Shown here: positions 49,740 to 58,031 of the stretch, piece after piece
How positions within the stretch are numbered: position 1 is the stretch's first letter
Layout of the letters: every line of letters starts with the position of its first letter
NCBI RefSeq assembly: GCF_000705555.1
Contig: NZ_JMQN01000015.1
Coordinates: 124,001 to 188,000, forward strand
Direction: 5' to 3'
Source of the DNA: Marinobacterium lacunae
Lineage (GTDB): Bacteria > Pseudomonadota > Gammaproteobacteria > Pseudomonadales > Balneatricaceae
DNA: 64,000 nucleotides
The notes under the pieces: generated by a model
The model's database searches: none
Seen by the model: the letters and a program-made list of their open reading frames with translations, nothing else
Told to the model about the DNA's origin: nothing
Translations under genes and position numbers: made by a program

Positions 49740-50762
49740 ATGAAAAGAATGCTGAGCAAAATGTCCCGTCGAATTGCGACTGGAGCCGTGGCGCTGACGC
49801 TGACTGCAGGCGCAACAGCCAATGCGGTCGCTGCCGAATTCAACTGGCGTTTTGCCAACCTGTATAGCCGTGGTACCGCCTTTGGCGAGGTGTATCAGAG
49901 TCTGGCCGATAACATCGAGACGATGTCTGGTGGACGTATCGCGGTAAAAATGATGTATGCCGGTGAAGGTATCAGCACCAACGGTATCTTCGGTGCGGTG
50001 AAAAACGGCCTGATCACCATGGGTGCTCCGTTCCAGCCGATGCATGCCGGAGAGATGTCCGAGGGTATCATCGAGGTCGGTCTGCCCGGCGGCACCGACA
50101 ACCCCGCCGAGCTGATGGACCTGTTCTACGAGAAAGGTTTTGGTGATGTGCTCTCTGAGGCTTATGCCGCACACGGGATCAAGTATCTCGATCCGTACAT
50201 CCAGCCGCCTGTCTACATCATCACCAAAGAGCCGATCAACTCCGTTGAAGACTTCAAAGGTCTGAAAATACGTGCGCCGGGTGCCTACGGTAAGTTCCTG
50301 CGTAACCTCGGTGCTTCTCCTGTCAACCTGACCTGGAGCGAGATCTACACCGCACTGTCGACCGGCGTTATTGATGGCTCTATCGGCTCCAACCTGATCG
50401 ACCATCGCGACGGCAACCATGTCGAAGTGGCCAAGTACATGTACCGCCTGCCGCTGGCCGGTGCGCAGGTGCTGCCGGTTATCGTGAACCAGAAAGCCTG
50501 GGATGCGCTGCCGGCAGATCTGCAGGCGATCGTAAGTGCTGCAACCGTCGTGCATGCCAAGGATCAGCTGACCAAATCCCGTGCCTGGGAAGCTCAGGCT
50601 ATCGCCGATATGGAAGCGAAGGGTCTGCAGTGGAGCCCGGAGCCGAGCGCAGCTGACCGCGAAGCCTGGAAAACCGCTGGCGCAGGACTGTGGGATGACT
50701 ACGCGAAAGAGAGCGATTTCAGCGCTCGCCTGATCGACGTGCTCAAGAAGGACGCCAACTGA
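49740..50762 (+). CDS. dctP: TRAP transporter binding protein DctP
   Basis: Periplasmic substrate-binding subunit of a TRAP transporter, 340 residues. The signal peptide ends near ANAVAA before EFNWRFANLYSRGT. The ligand-carboxylate Arg is expected in the conserved FKGLKIRAPGAYG segment, and LTWSEIYTALSTGVIDG is a family hallmark. AGGGGAGA lies upstream of the ATG. Placement between glutarate genes suggests a C5 dicarboxylate, but the ligand is inferred. Confidence 0.92.
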   Translation: MKRMLSKMSRRIATGAVALTLTAGATANAVAAEFNWRFANLYSRGTAFGEVYQSLADNIETMSGGRIAVKMMYAGEGISTNGIFGAVKNGLITMGAPFQPMHAGEMSEGIIEVGLPGGTDNPAELMDLFYEKGFGDVLSEAYAAHGIKYLDPYIQPPVYIITKEPINSVEDFKGLKIRAPGAYGKFLRNLGASPVNLTWSEIYTALSTGVIDGSIGSNLIDHRDGNHVEVAKYMYRLPLAGAQVLPVIVNQKAWDALPADLQAIVSAATVVHAKDQLTKSRAWEAQAIADMEAKGLQWSPEPSAADREAWKTAGAGLWDDYAKESDFSARLIDVLKKDAN

Positions 50763-50777
50763 GCCAACGCTGTTACC

Positions 50778-50798
50778 GGGGCGGATTGAATCTGCCCC
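50778..50798 (+). terminator. Attenuator hairpin dctP-dctQ
   Basis: GGGGCGGA/TCTGCCCC (one G-U pair) with a five-base loop is followed by TCTT. A second hairpin, CGGGCG/CGCCCG, lies at 50821-50840. Both lie in the gap after the binding-protein gene and could lower permease expression. Confidence 0.5.
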
Positions 50799-50882
50799 TC
50801 TTCAGCTCACCCTGATTCTGCGGGCGCCGGAGTGCGCCCGATCCGTATCGGCGTGGGCTGATCCTTTTTCAGGAAGTTCATT

Positions 50883-51431
50883 ATGGTAGCAACACTGTTC
50901 AGAGCCTACTGCCTGAGCGTGCAGTTCGTCGTCCGCTTCGTCGGTCGCTCGGTCTCCTACCTGGTACCGCTGCTGGCGTTTGTCGTCGCTTTCGAGGTAT
51001 TTGCGCGCTATGTGCTGAACCAGCCGACCATCTGGGCCTATGACCTGTCGCTGTTTCTTTTTGCCTATATCGCTGCACTGGGCGGTGCCTATGCCCAGCA
51101 AAAGCAGGCGCATATCAACGTCGACATTCTCTATCTGAAAGTGTCGGCACGTACCCGGCGCCTGTTCAATCTGGTGACCTATGCGCTGGCGATCTATTTC
51201 ATGCTGGTGCTGATCGATATCAGCGTCGACAAGCTGATAGAGGCACTTAAGTTCAACTACCGCCGCCAGAGCGAGTGGGCCCCGCACATGCATCACTTCT
51301 GGGTGATGATGATGACTGCGGCCGGTCTGATGGCGGTGCAGCTGCTGGCACAGTGGCTGGAGGATATCTACGCGCTGATCAGCGGTCGCGAGCTGTTTGA
51401 AGAGCGGGAGAGCAACAATGATGAGTATTGA
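50883..51431 (+). CDS. dctQ: TRAP transporter small permease DctQ
   Basis: A 182-residue four-helix membrane subunit. The helices contain SYLVPLLAFVVAFEVFARYVLNQPTIWAYDL and LSLFLFAYIAALGGAYAQQKQAHINVDI, the latter matching the DctQ consensus. It bridges DctP and DctM. It overlaps dctM by 14 bases. Confidence 0.92.
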   Translation: MVATLFRAYCLSVQFVVRFVGRSVSYLVPLLAFVVAFEVFARYVLNQPTIWAYDLSLFLFAYIAALGGAYAQQKQAHINVDILYLKVSARTRRLFNLVTYALAIYFMLVLIDISVDKLIEALKFNYRRQSEWAPHMHHFWVMMMTAAGLMAVQLLAQWLEDIYALISGRELFEERESNNDEY

Positions 51432-52737
51432 GCTGCTGACCGCTGTATTGCTGGTCTGCCTGTTGGTGGCGTTTGCCTTTGGCGCGCCTGTGGGGCTTGC
51501 CCTTGGCGGCATCGCGATGGCGATCGGTTATCTGACCTGGGGCGAGGGGATCTTTAACATTATCCCGTCCACCATCGACTCCACCTATTTCAGTTTTATC
51601 CTGTTGGCGATTCCGCTCTATATCTACATGGGGCAGCTGCTGACCCGCTCCGGTATCGGGGATGCGATGTTCAATGCCAGTCAGCTGATTATCGGCAGGG
51701 TGCGCGGTTCGCTGGCGATCAGCGTGATCGGCGTCTGCTCAATGATCGGCGCCATGGTCGGTATCATCGGTGCCGGTATCATGACCTCCGGCAGTATCGC
51801 GCTGAAACCGATGCTGGAGCGTGGTTATGATCGCCGTCTGGCGCTGGGGGTGATTATGGCCGGGGGTGGCCTGGGTATTCTGATCCCGCCGAGCGTCCCG
51901 ATGATCATGTTTGCCTCTGCCACTCAGAACTCGGTCGGTCGCATGTTTATCGCCGCGCTGGTGCCGGCGCTGATTTCAGTGGTCTCGCTGGCGCTCTATG
52001 TGATCATCAGCTGCCGGTTGAACCCGGAACGCGCGCCGATGGGCACCGGCGACGAAGCGGTGATGACGCCGCGACAGAAAGTGATAACACTGCGTGATGG
52101 CCTGTTTTCGGTACTGCTGATCTTTGCCGTACTGGGCAGCATCATCTCCGGTATCGCCACACCCACGGAGTCCGGCGCCATCGGCGTCATGGGGGCGATC
52201 ATCCTGGCGATCCTGTTCAAGCGCTTCAAACTGTCGATGTTCCAGGCCGCCGGTTTCGAAACCTCGCTGCTGATCAGCGTGGCGATGTGGATCATCTTCG
52301 GCGCGACCCTGTTCAGCAACTTCCATCTGTTGATGGGCGTGCAGGATATGGTGGCCTCCTTTACCGAGGACCTTGGTCTGCCGCCGCTGGGCGTGATCAT
52401 CATGATGCAAGTGATCATGATTCTGCTCGGTTTCATCATCGACGAGTTCATTATCGTCCTGATGTGCGCGCCGCTGTTCACACCCATCGCGGTATCGCTG
52501 GGCTATGACCCGATCTGGTTCGGCATTCTGATGATTCTCAACATCGAGATCGCGGTTCAGACGCCGCCTTACGGCTTTGCGCTGTTCTACCTCAAGGGGA
52601 TTGCGCCGCCGGGGGTGACCATGTCCGACATCTACCGTTCGGTGCTGCCATTCATCTGCATCAAGGCGGCGGTGTTGATTCTCTGCATGCTGGTGCCGGA
52701 GATTGTGCTCTGGCTACCGAACAAGATCATGGGGTGA
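51418..52737 (+). CDS. dctM: TRAP transporter large permease DctM
   Basis: A 439-residue sodium-coupled permease of the DctM group with about twelve helices. Signatures are FGAPVGLALGGIAM, the GGGLGILIPPSVPMI loop and TPTESGAIGVMGA. The ATG at 51418 is preferred (GGGAG nearby); a TTG at 51397 would add seven residues. It ends four bases before the uspA start. Confidence 0.93.
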   Translation: MMSIELLTAVLLVCLLVAFAFGAPVGLALGGIAMAIGYLTWGEGIFNIIPSTIDSTYFSFILLAIPLYIYMGQLLTRSGIGDAMFNASQLIIGRVRGSLAISVIGVCSMIGAMVGIIGAGIMTSGSIALKPMLERGYDRRLALGVIMAGGGLGILIPPSVPMIMFASATQNSVGRMFIAALVPALISVVSLALYVIISCRLNPERAPMGTGDEAVMTPRQKVITLRDGLFSVLLIFAVLGSIISGIATPTESGAIGVMGAIILAILFKRFKLSMFQAAGFETSLLISVAMWIIFGATLFSNFHLLMGVQDMVASFTEDLGLPPLGVIIMMQVIMILLGFIIDEFIIVLMCAPLFTPIAVSLGYDPIWFGILMILNIEIAVQTPPYGFALFYLKGIAPPGVTMSDIYRSVLPFICIKAAVLILCMLVPEIVLWLPNKIMG

Positions 52738-52741
52738 GGCG

Positions 52742-53161
52742 ATGTACAGCAATATTCTGATACCGATGGATCCCGATCATGCTGATCTGTTCGATGCCCA
52801 GGTCAAGGCGGCGCAGCGACTGCTGGCAGACGGCGGCACCATCTCGACAATCTACGTCAACCAGAACTACGTGCATCATGTGCTGGCGGCAACCTCGTCT
52901 GATAGACCCACGGAGATCGAGCAGGCGATCCTGAAGCAGGTGAAGGCGCTGTTTGAAGCCGAGGTGCCCAAGGAGCAGCGCGGGCATGTTTACTCGCGCC
53001 GTGGCGTGGTGCATGACGAGATCATCAAGAAGGCGAAGGCGATCAAGGCCGACCTGATCATCATGGCCGCGTGCAAGAAGCCTCTGGAGCGCTATTTCCT
53101 GGGCTCCAATACGCGCAAGGTGATGATGGACGCCAGTTGCTCGGTGTTCGTTCAGCGCTGA
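52742..53161 (+). CDS. UspA-family protein linked to TRAP transporter
   Basis: A 139-residue universal stress protein with the Rossmann-like fold (ILIPMDPDHADLF) and the nucleotide-binding GSNTRKVMMDASCSVFV motif near the end. UspA proteins are known next to TRAP genes (TeaD with TeaABC in Halomonas, an ATP-binding regulator of transport). GGGTGAGG precedes the ATG. It is the last gene of the dctPQM-uspA operon. Confidence 0.88.
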   Translation: MYSNILIPMDPDHADLFDAQVKAAQRLLADGGTISTIYVNQNYVHHVLAATSSDRPTEIEQAILKQVKALFEAEVPKEQRGHVYSRRGVVHDEIIKKAKAIKADLIIMAACKKPLERYFLGSNTRKVMMDASCSVFVQR

Positions 53162-53173
53162 TACGCGATACAG

Positions 53174-53202
53174 GTGCGGTGGCGGGTTGCCCGTCGCCGC
53201 AC
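53174..53202. terminator. Hairpin between convergent uspA and GntR genes
   Basis: A 13-bp stem with G-U pairs, GTGCGGTGGCGGG/CCCGTCGCCGCAC, and a three-base loop. The T tract is weak. Confidence 0.45.
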
Positions 53203-53209
53203 TCCCGTC

Positions 53210-53971
53210 TTAACGAGGCGTCAGGAAGTGCTGGTGAAGCTGGCCTTCTAGCTCCCGATTGAAGTGTTCGGCCGAGTGCATATGGTCGAGCATAAGGGTG
53301 CGGGCGCGCTCGGCATCCCGGTCATAAAAGGCCTCCAGCAGTCGCTGGTGATACTCCAGATTGGCGCAGGAAAACTCGTGCTGCTCCGGTAGTGCTGACT
53401 TTTTGAAGATCACCAGATCGCGGATCATGTCGTTCACGAAGCGGCCGATGAATGCCAGCATGGCGTTACCGCAGCGACTGGCCAGCACCACATGAAACTC
53501 AAGCTCGGCAATACGCTGCGCCATGCGCTCTTCGAAGGTCTGCGGCGGTACTTCGCACTGCTTGACCAGTGCCGATAACCTATCCAGATCCTCGTCATTG
53601 AGATTGGGGGTGGCCAGTGCCGCTATCTCTGGCTCGATCAACGTACGTAGGGCATAGATCTCAGGGCCTGAGGGCTGCTCAAAATGCAGAAAGTTGCGCA
53701 GCAGCTGGCTGGCCTTTTCGTAGGGCACCCGCTCCAGAACGGCGCCGCCGTTGGGGCCGGTGCGGATCGAGATCAGCCCCTGTACCTCAAGCGACTTCAA
53801 CGCCTCTCGTACAGTCCCTTTCGAGCAGTCGAACTGCTCCATCAGCTCCCGTTCGTTGGGTAGTCGTTCACCCGGCTGTTTGCCGTTGATGGCCACCCAG
53901 CGCTTGATCGATTCGACGATCTGGTCGGCGCGCTTGATCCGTTTGGGGCTGACGAGCTCTTTGTCCTGCAT
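53210..53971 (-). CDS. GntR/FadR-type regulator of glutarate genes
   Basis: A 253-residue FadR-subfamily regulator: winged helix with LPNERELMEQFDCSKGTVREALKSLEVQGLI and an FCD domain with likely metal ligands in ELEFHVVLASRCGNAML and the last LDHMHSAEHF. I start it at 53971 (MQDKELVSP); the longer frame to 54163 would overlap the gcdH start region and its palindrome. It is divergent from gcdH and convergent with the TRAP operon, so it probably controls one or both. Confidence 0.85.
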   Translation of the reverse strand: MQDKELVSPKRIKRADQIVESIKRWVAINGKQPGERLPNERELMEQFDCSKGTVREALKSLEVQGLISIRTGPNGGAVLERVPYEKASQLLRNFLHFEQPSGPEIYALRTLIEPEIAALATPNLNDEDLDRLSALVKQCEVPPQTFEERMAQRIAELEFHVVLASRCGNAMLAFIGRFVNDMIRDLVIFKKSALPEQHEFSCANLEYHQRLLEAFYDRDAERARTLMLDHMHSAEHFNRELEGQLHQHFLTPR

Positions 53972-54046
53972 GGCGGTTTCGTGGCGTCTGTGGGGAGCGA
54001 CATCCTGCCATAGATCAACGCCGATGGCGATGTCGGTTGAACTATT

Positions 54047-54066
54047 ATATTTATTAGTATAAATAT
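54047..54066. promoter_or_regulatory. Palindromic operator between GntR gene and gcdH
   Basis: A perfect 20-bp dyad ATATTTAT-TAGT-ATAAATAT lies in a locally AT-rich 170-base divergent region, 75 bases before gcdH. It is a likely operator of the adjacent FadR-type regulator. Confidence 0.55.
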
Positions 54067-54140
54067 CACAAATACGTATCGCATGCAGTCGCCGATACCC
54101 ATCAACCGTTCGAGACTCAAGGTTCAGGGAGACTAGAAAA

Positions 54141-55328
54141 ATGTCGCACGCTTCACGTTTCAACTGGGAAGACCCGCTACTGTTCGAGCAACAGTTGACC
54201 GAAGAAGAACGTCAGATCAGCGATGCCGCGCGTGCTTACTGCCAAAACGAACTTCAGCCGCGGGTGCTGAGTGCCTATCGAGAGGAGCGTTTCGATCGCG
54301 AGATTATGAACGAGATGGGCGAGATGGGCCTGCTCGGCGCCACTGTGGCGGAGGAGTACGGCGGTGCTGGCCTTAGCCACGTGGCTTATGGCCTGATCGC
54401 CCGCGAGGTTGAGCGGGTCGATTCCGGTTACCGTTCCGCGATGAGCGTCCAGTCCTCTCTGGTGATGTACCCGATCGAAGCCTACGGCTCCGAGGAGCAG
54501 AAGCGCAAATTCCTGCCGCGTCTGGCCAGTGGCGAGATCGTTGGCTGCTTCGGTCTGACCGAGCCGGATCATGGTTCGGATCCGGGCTCGATGATCACCC
54601 GAGCCAAGAAAGTGGATGGCGGTTATCTACTCAATGGTCAGAAGATGTGGATAACCAACAGCCCGATAGCCGATATCGCGGTGGTCTGGGCGAAATCCGA
54701 AGCGCACGAAGGCAAAATTCGCGGCTTCATCGTCGAGCGTGGCACCAAAGGGTTCTCCACACCCAAGATCGAAGGCAAGCTCAGTCTGAGAGCGTCCATC
54801 ACCGGTGAGATCGTACTCGATGAAGCCTTTGTGCCTGAGGAAAACCTGCTGCCCAATGCCAGCGGCTTGGCCGGCCCGTTCGGTTGCCTGAACAAGGCGC
54901 GCTTCGGTATCGCCTGGGGTGTACTCGGTGCCGCCGAGTTCTGCTGGCACGCGGCTCGTCAGTACACCCTTGATCGAAAGCAGTTCGGTCGCCCGCTGGC
55001 AGCCAACCAGCTGATTCAGCTCAAGCTGGCCAACATGCAGACGGAGATTACGCTGGGTCTGCAGGCGGTGCTTCAGGTTGGCCGTCTGATGGACAGCGGT
55101 AACTGGGCTCCGGAGATGGTTTCGCTGATCAAACGCAACAACTGCGGCAAGGCGCTGGAGATTGCACGGATCGCCCGCGACATGCATGGCGGTAATGGCG
55201 TGGCAGACGAGTTCGGCGTCATGCGCCACATGGTCAATCTGGAATCGGTGAACACCTACGAGGGTACGCACGATGTGCATGCACTGATTCTGGGGCGGGC
55301 CCAGACCGGTATTCAGGCATTCTGTTGA
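54141..55328 (+). CDS. gcdH: Glutaryl-CoA dehydrogenase GcdH
   Basis: FAD-dependent dehydrogenation and decarboxylation of glutaryl-CoA to crotonyl-CoA. The 395-residue acyl-CoA dehydrogenase has the GcdH-type catalytic Glu in [17 protein letters not shown], the Arg region in [15 protein letters not shown] and the FAD motifs [16 protein letters not shown] and [17 protein letters not shown] precedes the ATG. It pairs with the downstream CoA-transferase. Confidence 0.95.
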   Translation: MSHASRFNWEDPLLFEQQLTEEERQISDAARAYCQNELQPRVLSAYREERFDREIMNEMGEMGLLGATVAEEYGGAGLSHVAYGLIAREVERVDSGYRSAMSVQSSLVMYPIEAYGSEEQKRKFLPRLASGEIVGCFGLTEPDHGSDPGSMITRAKKVDGGYLLNGQKMWITNSPIADIAVVWAKSEAHEGKIRGFIVERGTKGFSTPKIEGKLSLRASITGEIVLDEAFVPEENLLPNASGLAGPFGCLNKARFGIAWGVLGAAEFCWHAARQYTLDRKQFGRPLAANQLIQLKLANMQTEITLGLQAVLQVGRLMDSGNWAPEMVSLIKRNNCGKALEIARIARDMHGGNGVADEFGVMRHMVNLESVNTYEGTHDVHALILGRAQTGIQAFC

Positions 55329-55376
55329 TCGACCAGCGGCGCCCACGGGCGCCGTTTGCGGCTTTGGAGGTTCAGG

Positions 55377-56588
55377 ATGGACAAGCCATTAAGCGGAATC
55401 CGCGTGCTCGATCTGTCACGTATTCTTGCCGGTCCCTGGTGCACCCAACATCTGGCGGATCTAGGCGCCGAGGTGATCAAGATCGAACACCCGGTGCGCG
55501 GGGATGACACCCGCGGCTGGGGACCGCCCTACCTGGGTGATACACAGGAGGCGGCCTACTATTTGGCGGCCAATCGCGGCAAACAGTCGGTGGCGATCGA
55601 CATGGCGCAGCCCGAAGGGCAGGCGCTGATTCTCGATCTTGCACGCAAGAGCGACGTGGTGCTGGAAAACTTCAAAGTCGGCGGGCTCAAGCGCTATGGG
55701 CTGGACTATGAAAGCCTCAAGGCGGTGAAGCCTGACCTGATCTACTGCTCGATTACCGGTTTTGGCCAGGATGGGCCCTATGCCAACCGCGCCGGTTATG
55801 ACTTCCTGCTGCAGGGTATGGGCGGTTTGATGGGCATCACCGGTAAGCCGGATTCCGAGCCCGGCGGCGGGCCTGTCAAAGTGGGGGTGGCGGTCACGGA
55901 CCTGTTCACGGGCATGTATGCAGCAACCTCCATTCTGTCCGCCTTGATCGGGCGGGATCGCACAGGGGAGGGCGCTCATATCGATCTTGCGCTGCTTGAT
56001 GTGCAGCTTGCCATGTTGGCCAATCAGGCGATGAACTACCTGACCTCGGGACGCTCTCCTGGGCGCATGGGCAATGCCCACCCCAATATCGTGCCCTATC
56101 AGGCGTTTGCCACCGCCGATGGCCATATCATCCTGGCCGTGGGCAACGATGGCCAGTTCCGGCGCTTCTGTAACGTAGCGGGTGTAGCCTCACTGGCCGA
56201 TGACGAGCGATACGCCACCAATCGTGCCCGGGTGGAGCACCGCGCTGAGTTGGTGCCGAAGCTTGAACGTCTGATTGCCGAACAGACGTCTGCGTTCTGG
56301 CTTGAGTCGCTAGAGCAGGAGGGGGTGCCTTGTGGCCCCATCAACTCGATTGAGCAGGTATTTGATGATCCACAGGTGTGTCATCGCGGCATGAAGATCA
56401 CGTTGCCGCACGAAGAGGCTGGAGAGGTCAATCTGGTGAGCAACCCGGTGCGGTTCGACAATCGTGCGCAGAACGCTGGTACCGCACCTCCGCGTTTTGG
56501 CGAACATACCGATCAGGTGATCGAGAGGTTATTGCCGGAGCAGTGCGATCGGCTTGAGGCGCTCAGGGCCAAAGGTGTAATCCGTTAG
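55377..56588 (+). CDS. Family III CoA-transferase, likely glutarate-specific
   Basis: A 403-residue CaiB/BaiF-type transferase. N-terminal motif MDKPLSGIRVLDLSRILAGP, CoA-binding EVIKIEHPVRGDDTRGWGPP and a catalytic Asp in VAVTDLFTGMYA. Homologues next to gcdH use succinyl-CoA to activate glutarate (human SUGCT and bacterial counterparts). GGAGG lies seven bases before the ATG at 55377. It is the last gene of the island. Confidence 0.9.
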   Translation: MDKPLSGIRVLDLSRILAGPWCTQHLADLGAEVIKIEHPVRGDDTRGWGPPYLGDTQEAAYYLAANRGKQSVAIDMAQPEGQALILDLARKSDVVLENFKVGGLKRYGLDYESLKAVKPDLIYCSITGFGQDGPYANRAGYDFLLQGMGGLMGITGKPDSEPGGGPVKVGVAVTDLFTGMYAATSILSALIGRDRTGEGAHIDLALLDVQLAMLANQAMNYLTSGRSPGRMGNAHPNIVPYQAFATADGHIILAVGNDGQFRRFCNVAGVASLADDERYATNRARVEHRAELVPKLERLIAEQTSAFWLESLEQEGVPCGPINSIEQVFDDPQVCHRGMKITLPHEEAGEVNLVSNPVRFDNRAQNAGTAPPRFGEHTDQVIERLLPEQCDRLEALRAKGVIR

Positions 56589-57111
56589 CACTGGGTGTTC
56601 TGAGGTTATTTCAGTGGGTTATAGGTGGTTGCTTTATATTCAGATAATTTATCGAACACTCAGTTTCGATAAATATTTGTACAAAGTCGGGCTGGGATTT
56701 TAATTGTTTGAAAAATAAGGGCTTGTGAGCCAATGCCAATCCTTTGTTGCTGTTTTCGCAACAAAGGGTTTCGTTCGGTTTGCAGGTCCACTGCTGTAGC
56801 GTTCGCGCATTGTTGATCTGGGTCAATGTTTTGAAGTCGTCGACCTGACCCGCAGGCGTTGGACGTTCCGGCTCATTGCCTCTCTGCCGGTTCATCTTTC
56901 ATGCACCCGTCCTCGCAAGGGACCGAGCCTGCCCGGGCGCTATCGACCGGCCTTTCCTGCATTGATCCATTTCCGCAATACGGCGCTTCGCGTCATTCCG
57001 GGAGCTATCCCGGCCAGGGTTCATGCAGTCGTGAGACCCCACGACCTGCATGAGGTTTCGGCCCGGGACGGCTCCTGCTCGTTTCAGCCCCTTTCACGTT
57101 GAAGGTTTAAG
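56589..57111. other. Intergenic region upstream of cyo
   Basis: 523 bases with no convincing gene. The first 150 are AT-rich. An Anr/FNR-type box is at 56813-56826. The stretch from about 56900 to 57100 is GC-rich and probably the cyoA leader. No terminator is evident after the CoA-transferase. Confidence 0.4.
56813..56826. promoter_or_regulatory. Anr/FNR-type binding site upstream of cyo
   Basis: TTGATCTGGGTCAA matches the consensus TTGAT-N4-ATCAA at nine of ten positions. It lies 286 bases before cyoA, where oxygen-responsive control of a terminal oxidase would be expected. Confidence 0.55.
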
Positions 57112-58029
57112 ATGAAAGACAGAGCTTTCTCTCTCTTGCGAGGCGGAATCTCGTTGTTGCTGGTGGCACTGCTCACCGGTTGCAAGGAGGGCATTCTGGC
57201 TCCAAAAGGGCAGGTGGCCGCCGACGAAAAATCGCTGATCATCACAGCCACGTTGCTGATGCTGATTGTGGTGATTCCCGTCATTGTGCTGACCCTGTAC
57301 TTTGCCTGGCGATACCGGGCAAGCAATACGCGCGCAACCTATACGCCCAAGTGGGCGCACTCCAACCGGATCGAGCTGGTGGTATGGCTGGTGCCCTGCC
57401 TGATCGTCTCTATCCTCGGCGTCATCACGTGGCGCACCACCCATGAACTGGATCCCTACCAGCCGCTGGCCGGCGAAGCCGACCCGATCACCGTAGAGGT
57501 GGTATCGCTGGACTGGAAATGGCTGTTCATCTACCCGGAGCGGAAGATCGCCACCGTCAACGAGCTGGTGTTCCCCGCTCACCGTCAGGTGCGTTTCAAG
57601 ATCACCTCCGACTCTGTGATGAACTCCTTCTTCATCCCCCAGTTGGGTAGCCAGATCTACTCCATGGCGGGCATGGAAACAAAACTCCATCTGATCGCTG
57701 ACGAACCGGGCGTCTATGACGGTTTCTCTGCCAACTACAGCGGCGGCGGCTTTACCGGTATGTCGTTCAAGGCCCGTGCAACGGCCTCCGAAGCGGACTT
57801 CGATACCTGGGTAGAACAGGTGCGCGCCGGCGACAAAACCTTGGATCAGCAGAGCTACAAAGTGCTGGCCCAGCGTTCGGAGAACCACCCGATCGAACAC
57901 TATGCACATGTGTCCGAAGGGCTGTTCGACACCGTTCTGAAGCAGTACATGCGCCACCACCACGACCAGCAGATGAGCCAGTTCGACGCCGAGCACGGTG
58001 CGCTGGAACACAGTCTGGCCAAGGAGTAA
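57112..58029 (+). CDS. cyoA: Cytochrome bo3 quinol oxidase subunit II
   Basis: A 305-residue lipoprotein (lipobox LTGC) with two helices and a cupredoxin domain. The CuA site is lost: where cytochrome c oxidases have Cys/His ligands it reads [12 protein letters not shown], marking a quinol oxidase. The segment [16 protein letters not shown] is typical CyoA. It heads cyoABCDE. Confidence 0.95.
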   Translation: MKDRAFSLLRGGISLLLVALLTGCKEGILAPKGQVAADEKSLIITATLLMLIVVIPVIVLTLYFAWRYRASNTRATYTPKWAHSNRIELVVWLVPCLIVSILGVITWRTTHELDPYQPLAGEADPITVEVVSLDWKWLFIYPERKIATVNELVFPAHRQVRFKITSDSVMNSFFIPQLGSQIYSMAGMETKLHLIADEPGVYDGFSANYSGGGFTGMSFKARATASEADFDTWVEQVRAGDKTLDQQSYKVLAQRSENHPIEHYAHVSEGLFDTVLKQYMRHHHDQQMSQFDAEHGALEHSLAKE

Positions 58030-58031
58030 TC

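Noticed and set aside
56611-56895. 94-residue minus-strand frame upstream of cyo
   Set aside because: Crosses the AT-rich intergenic part and the Anr box; no coding features or similarity.
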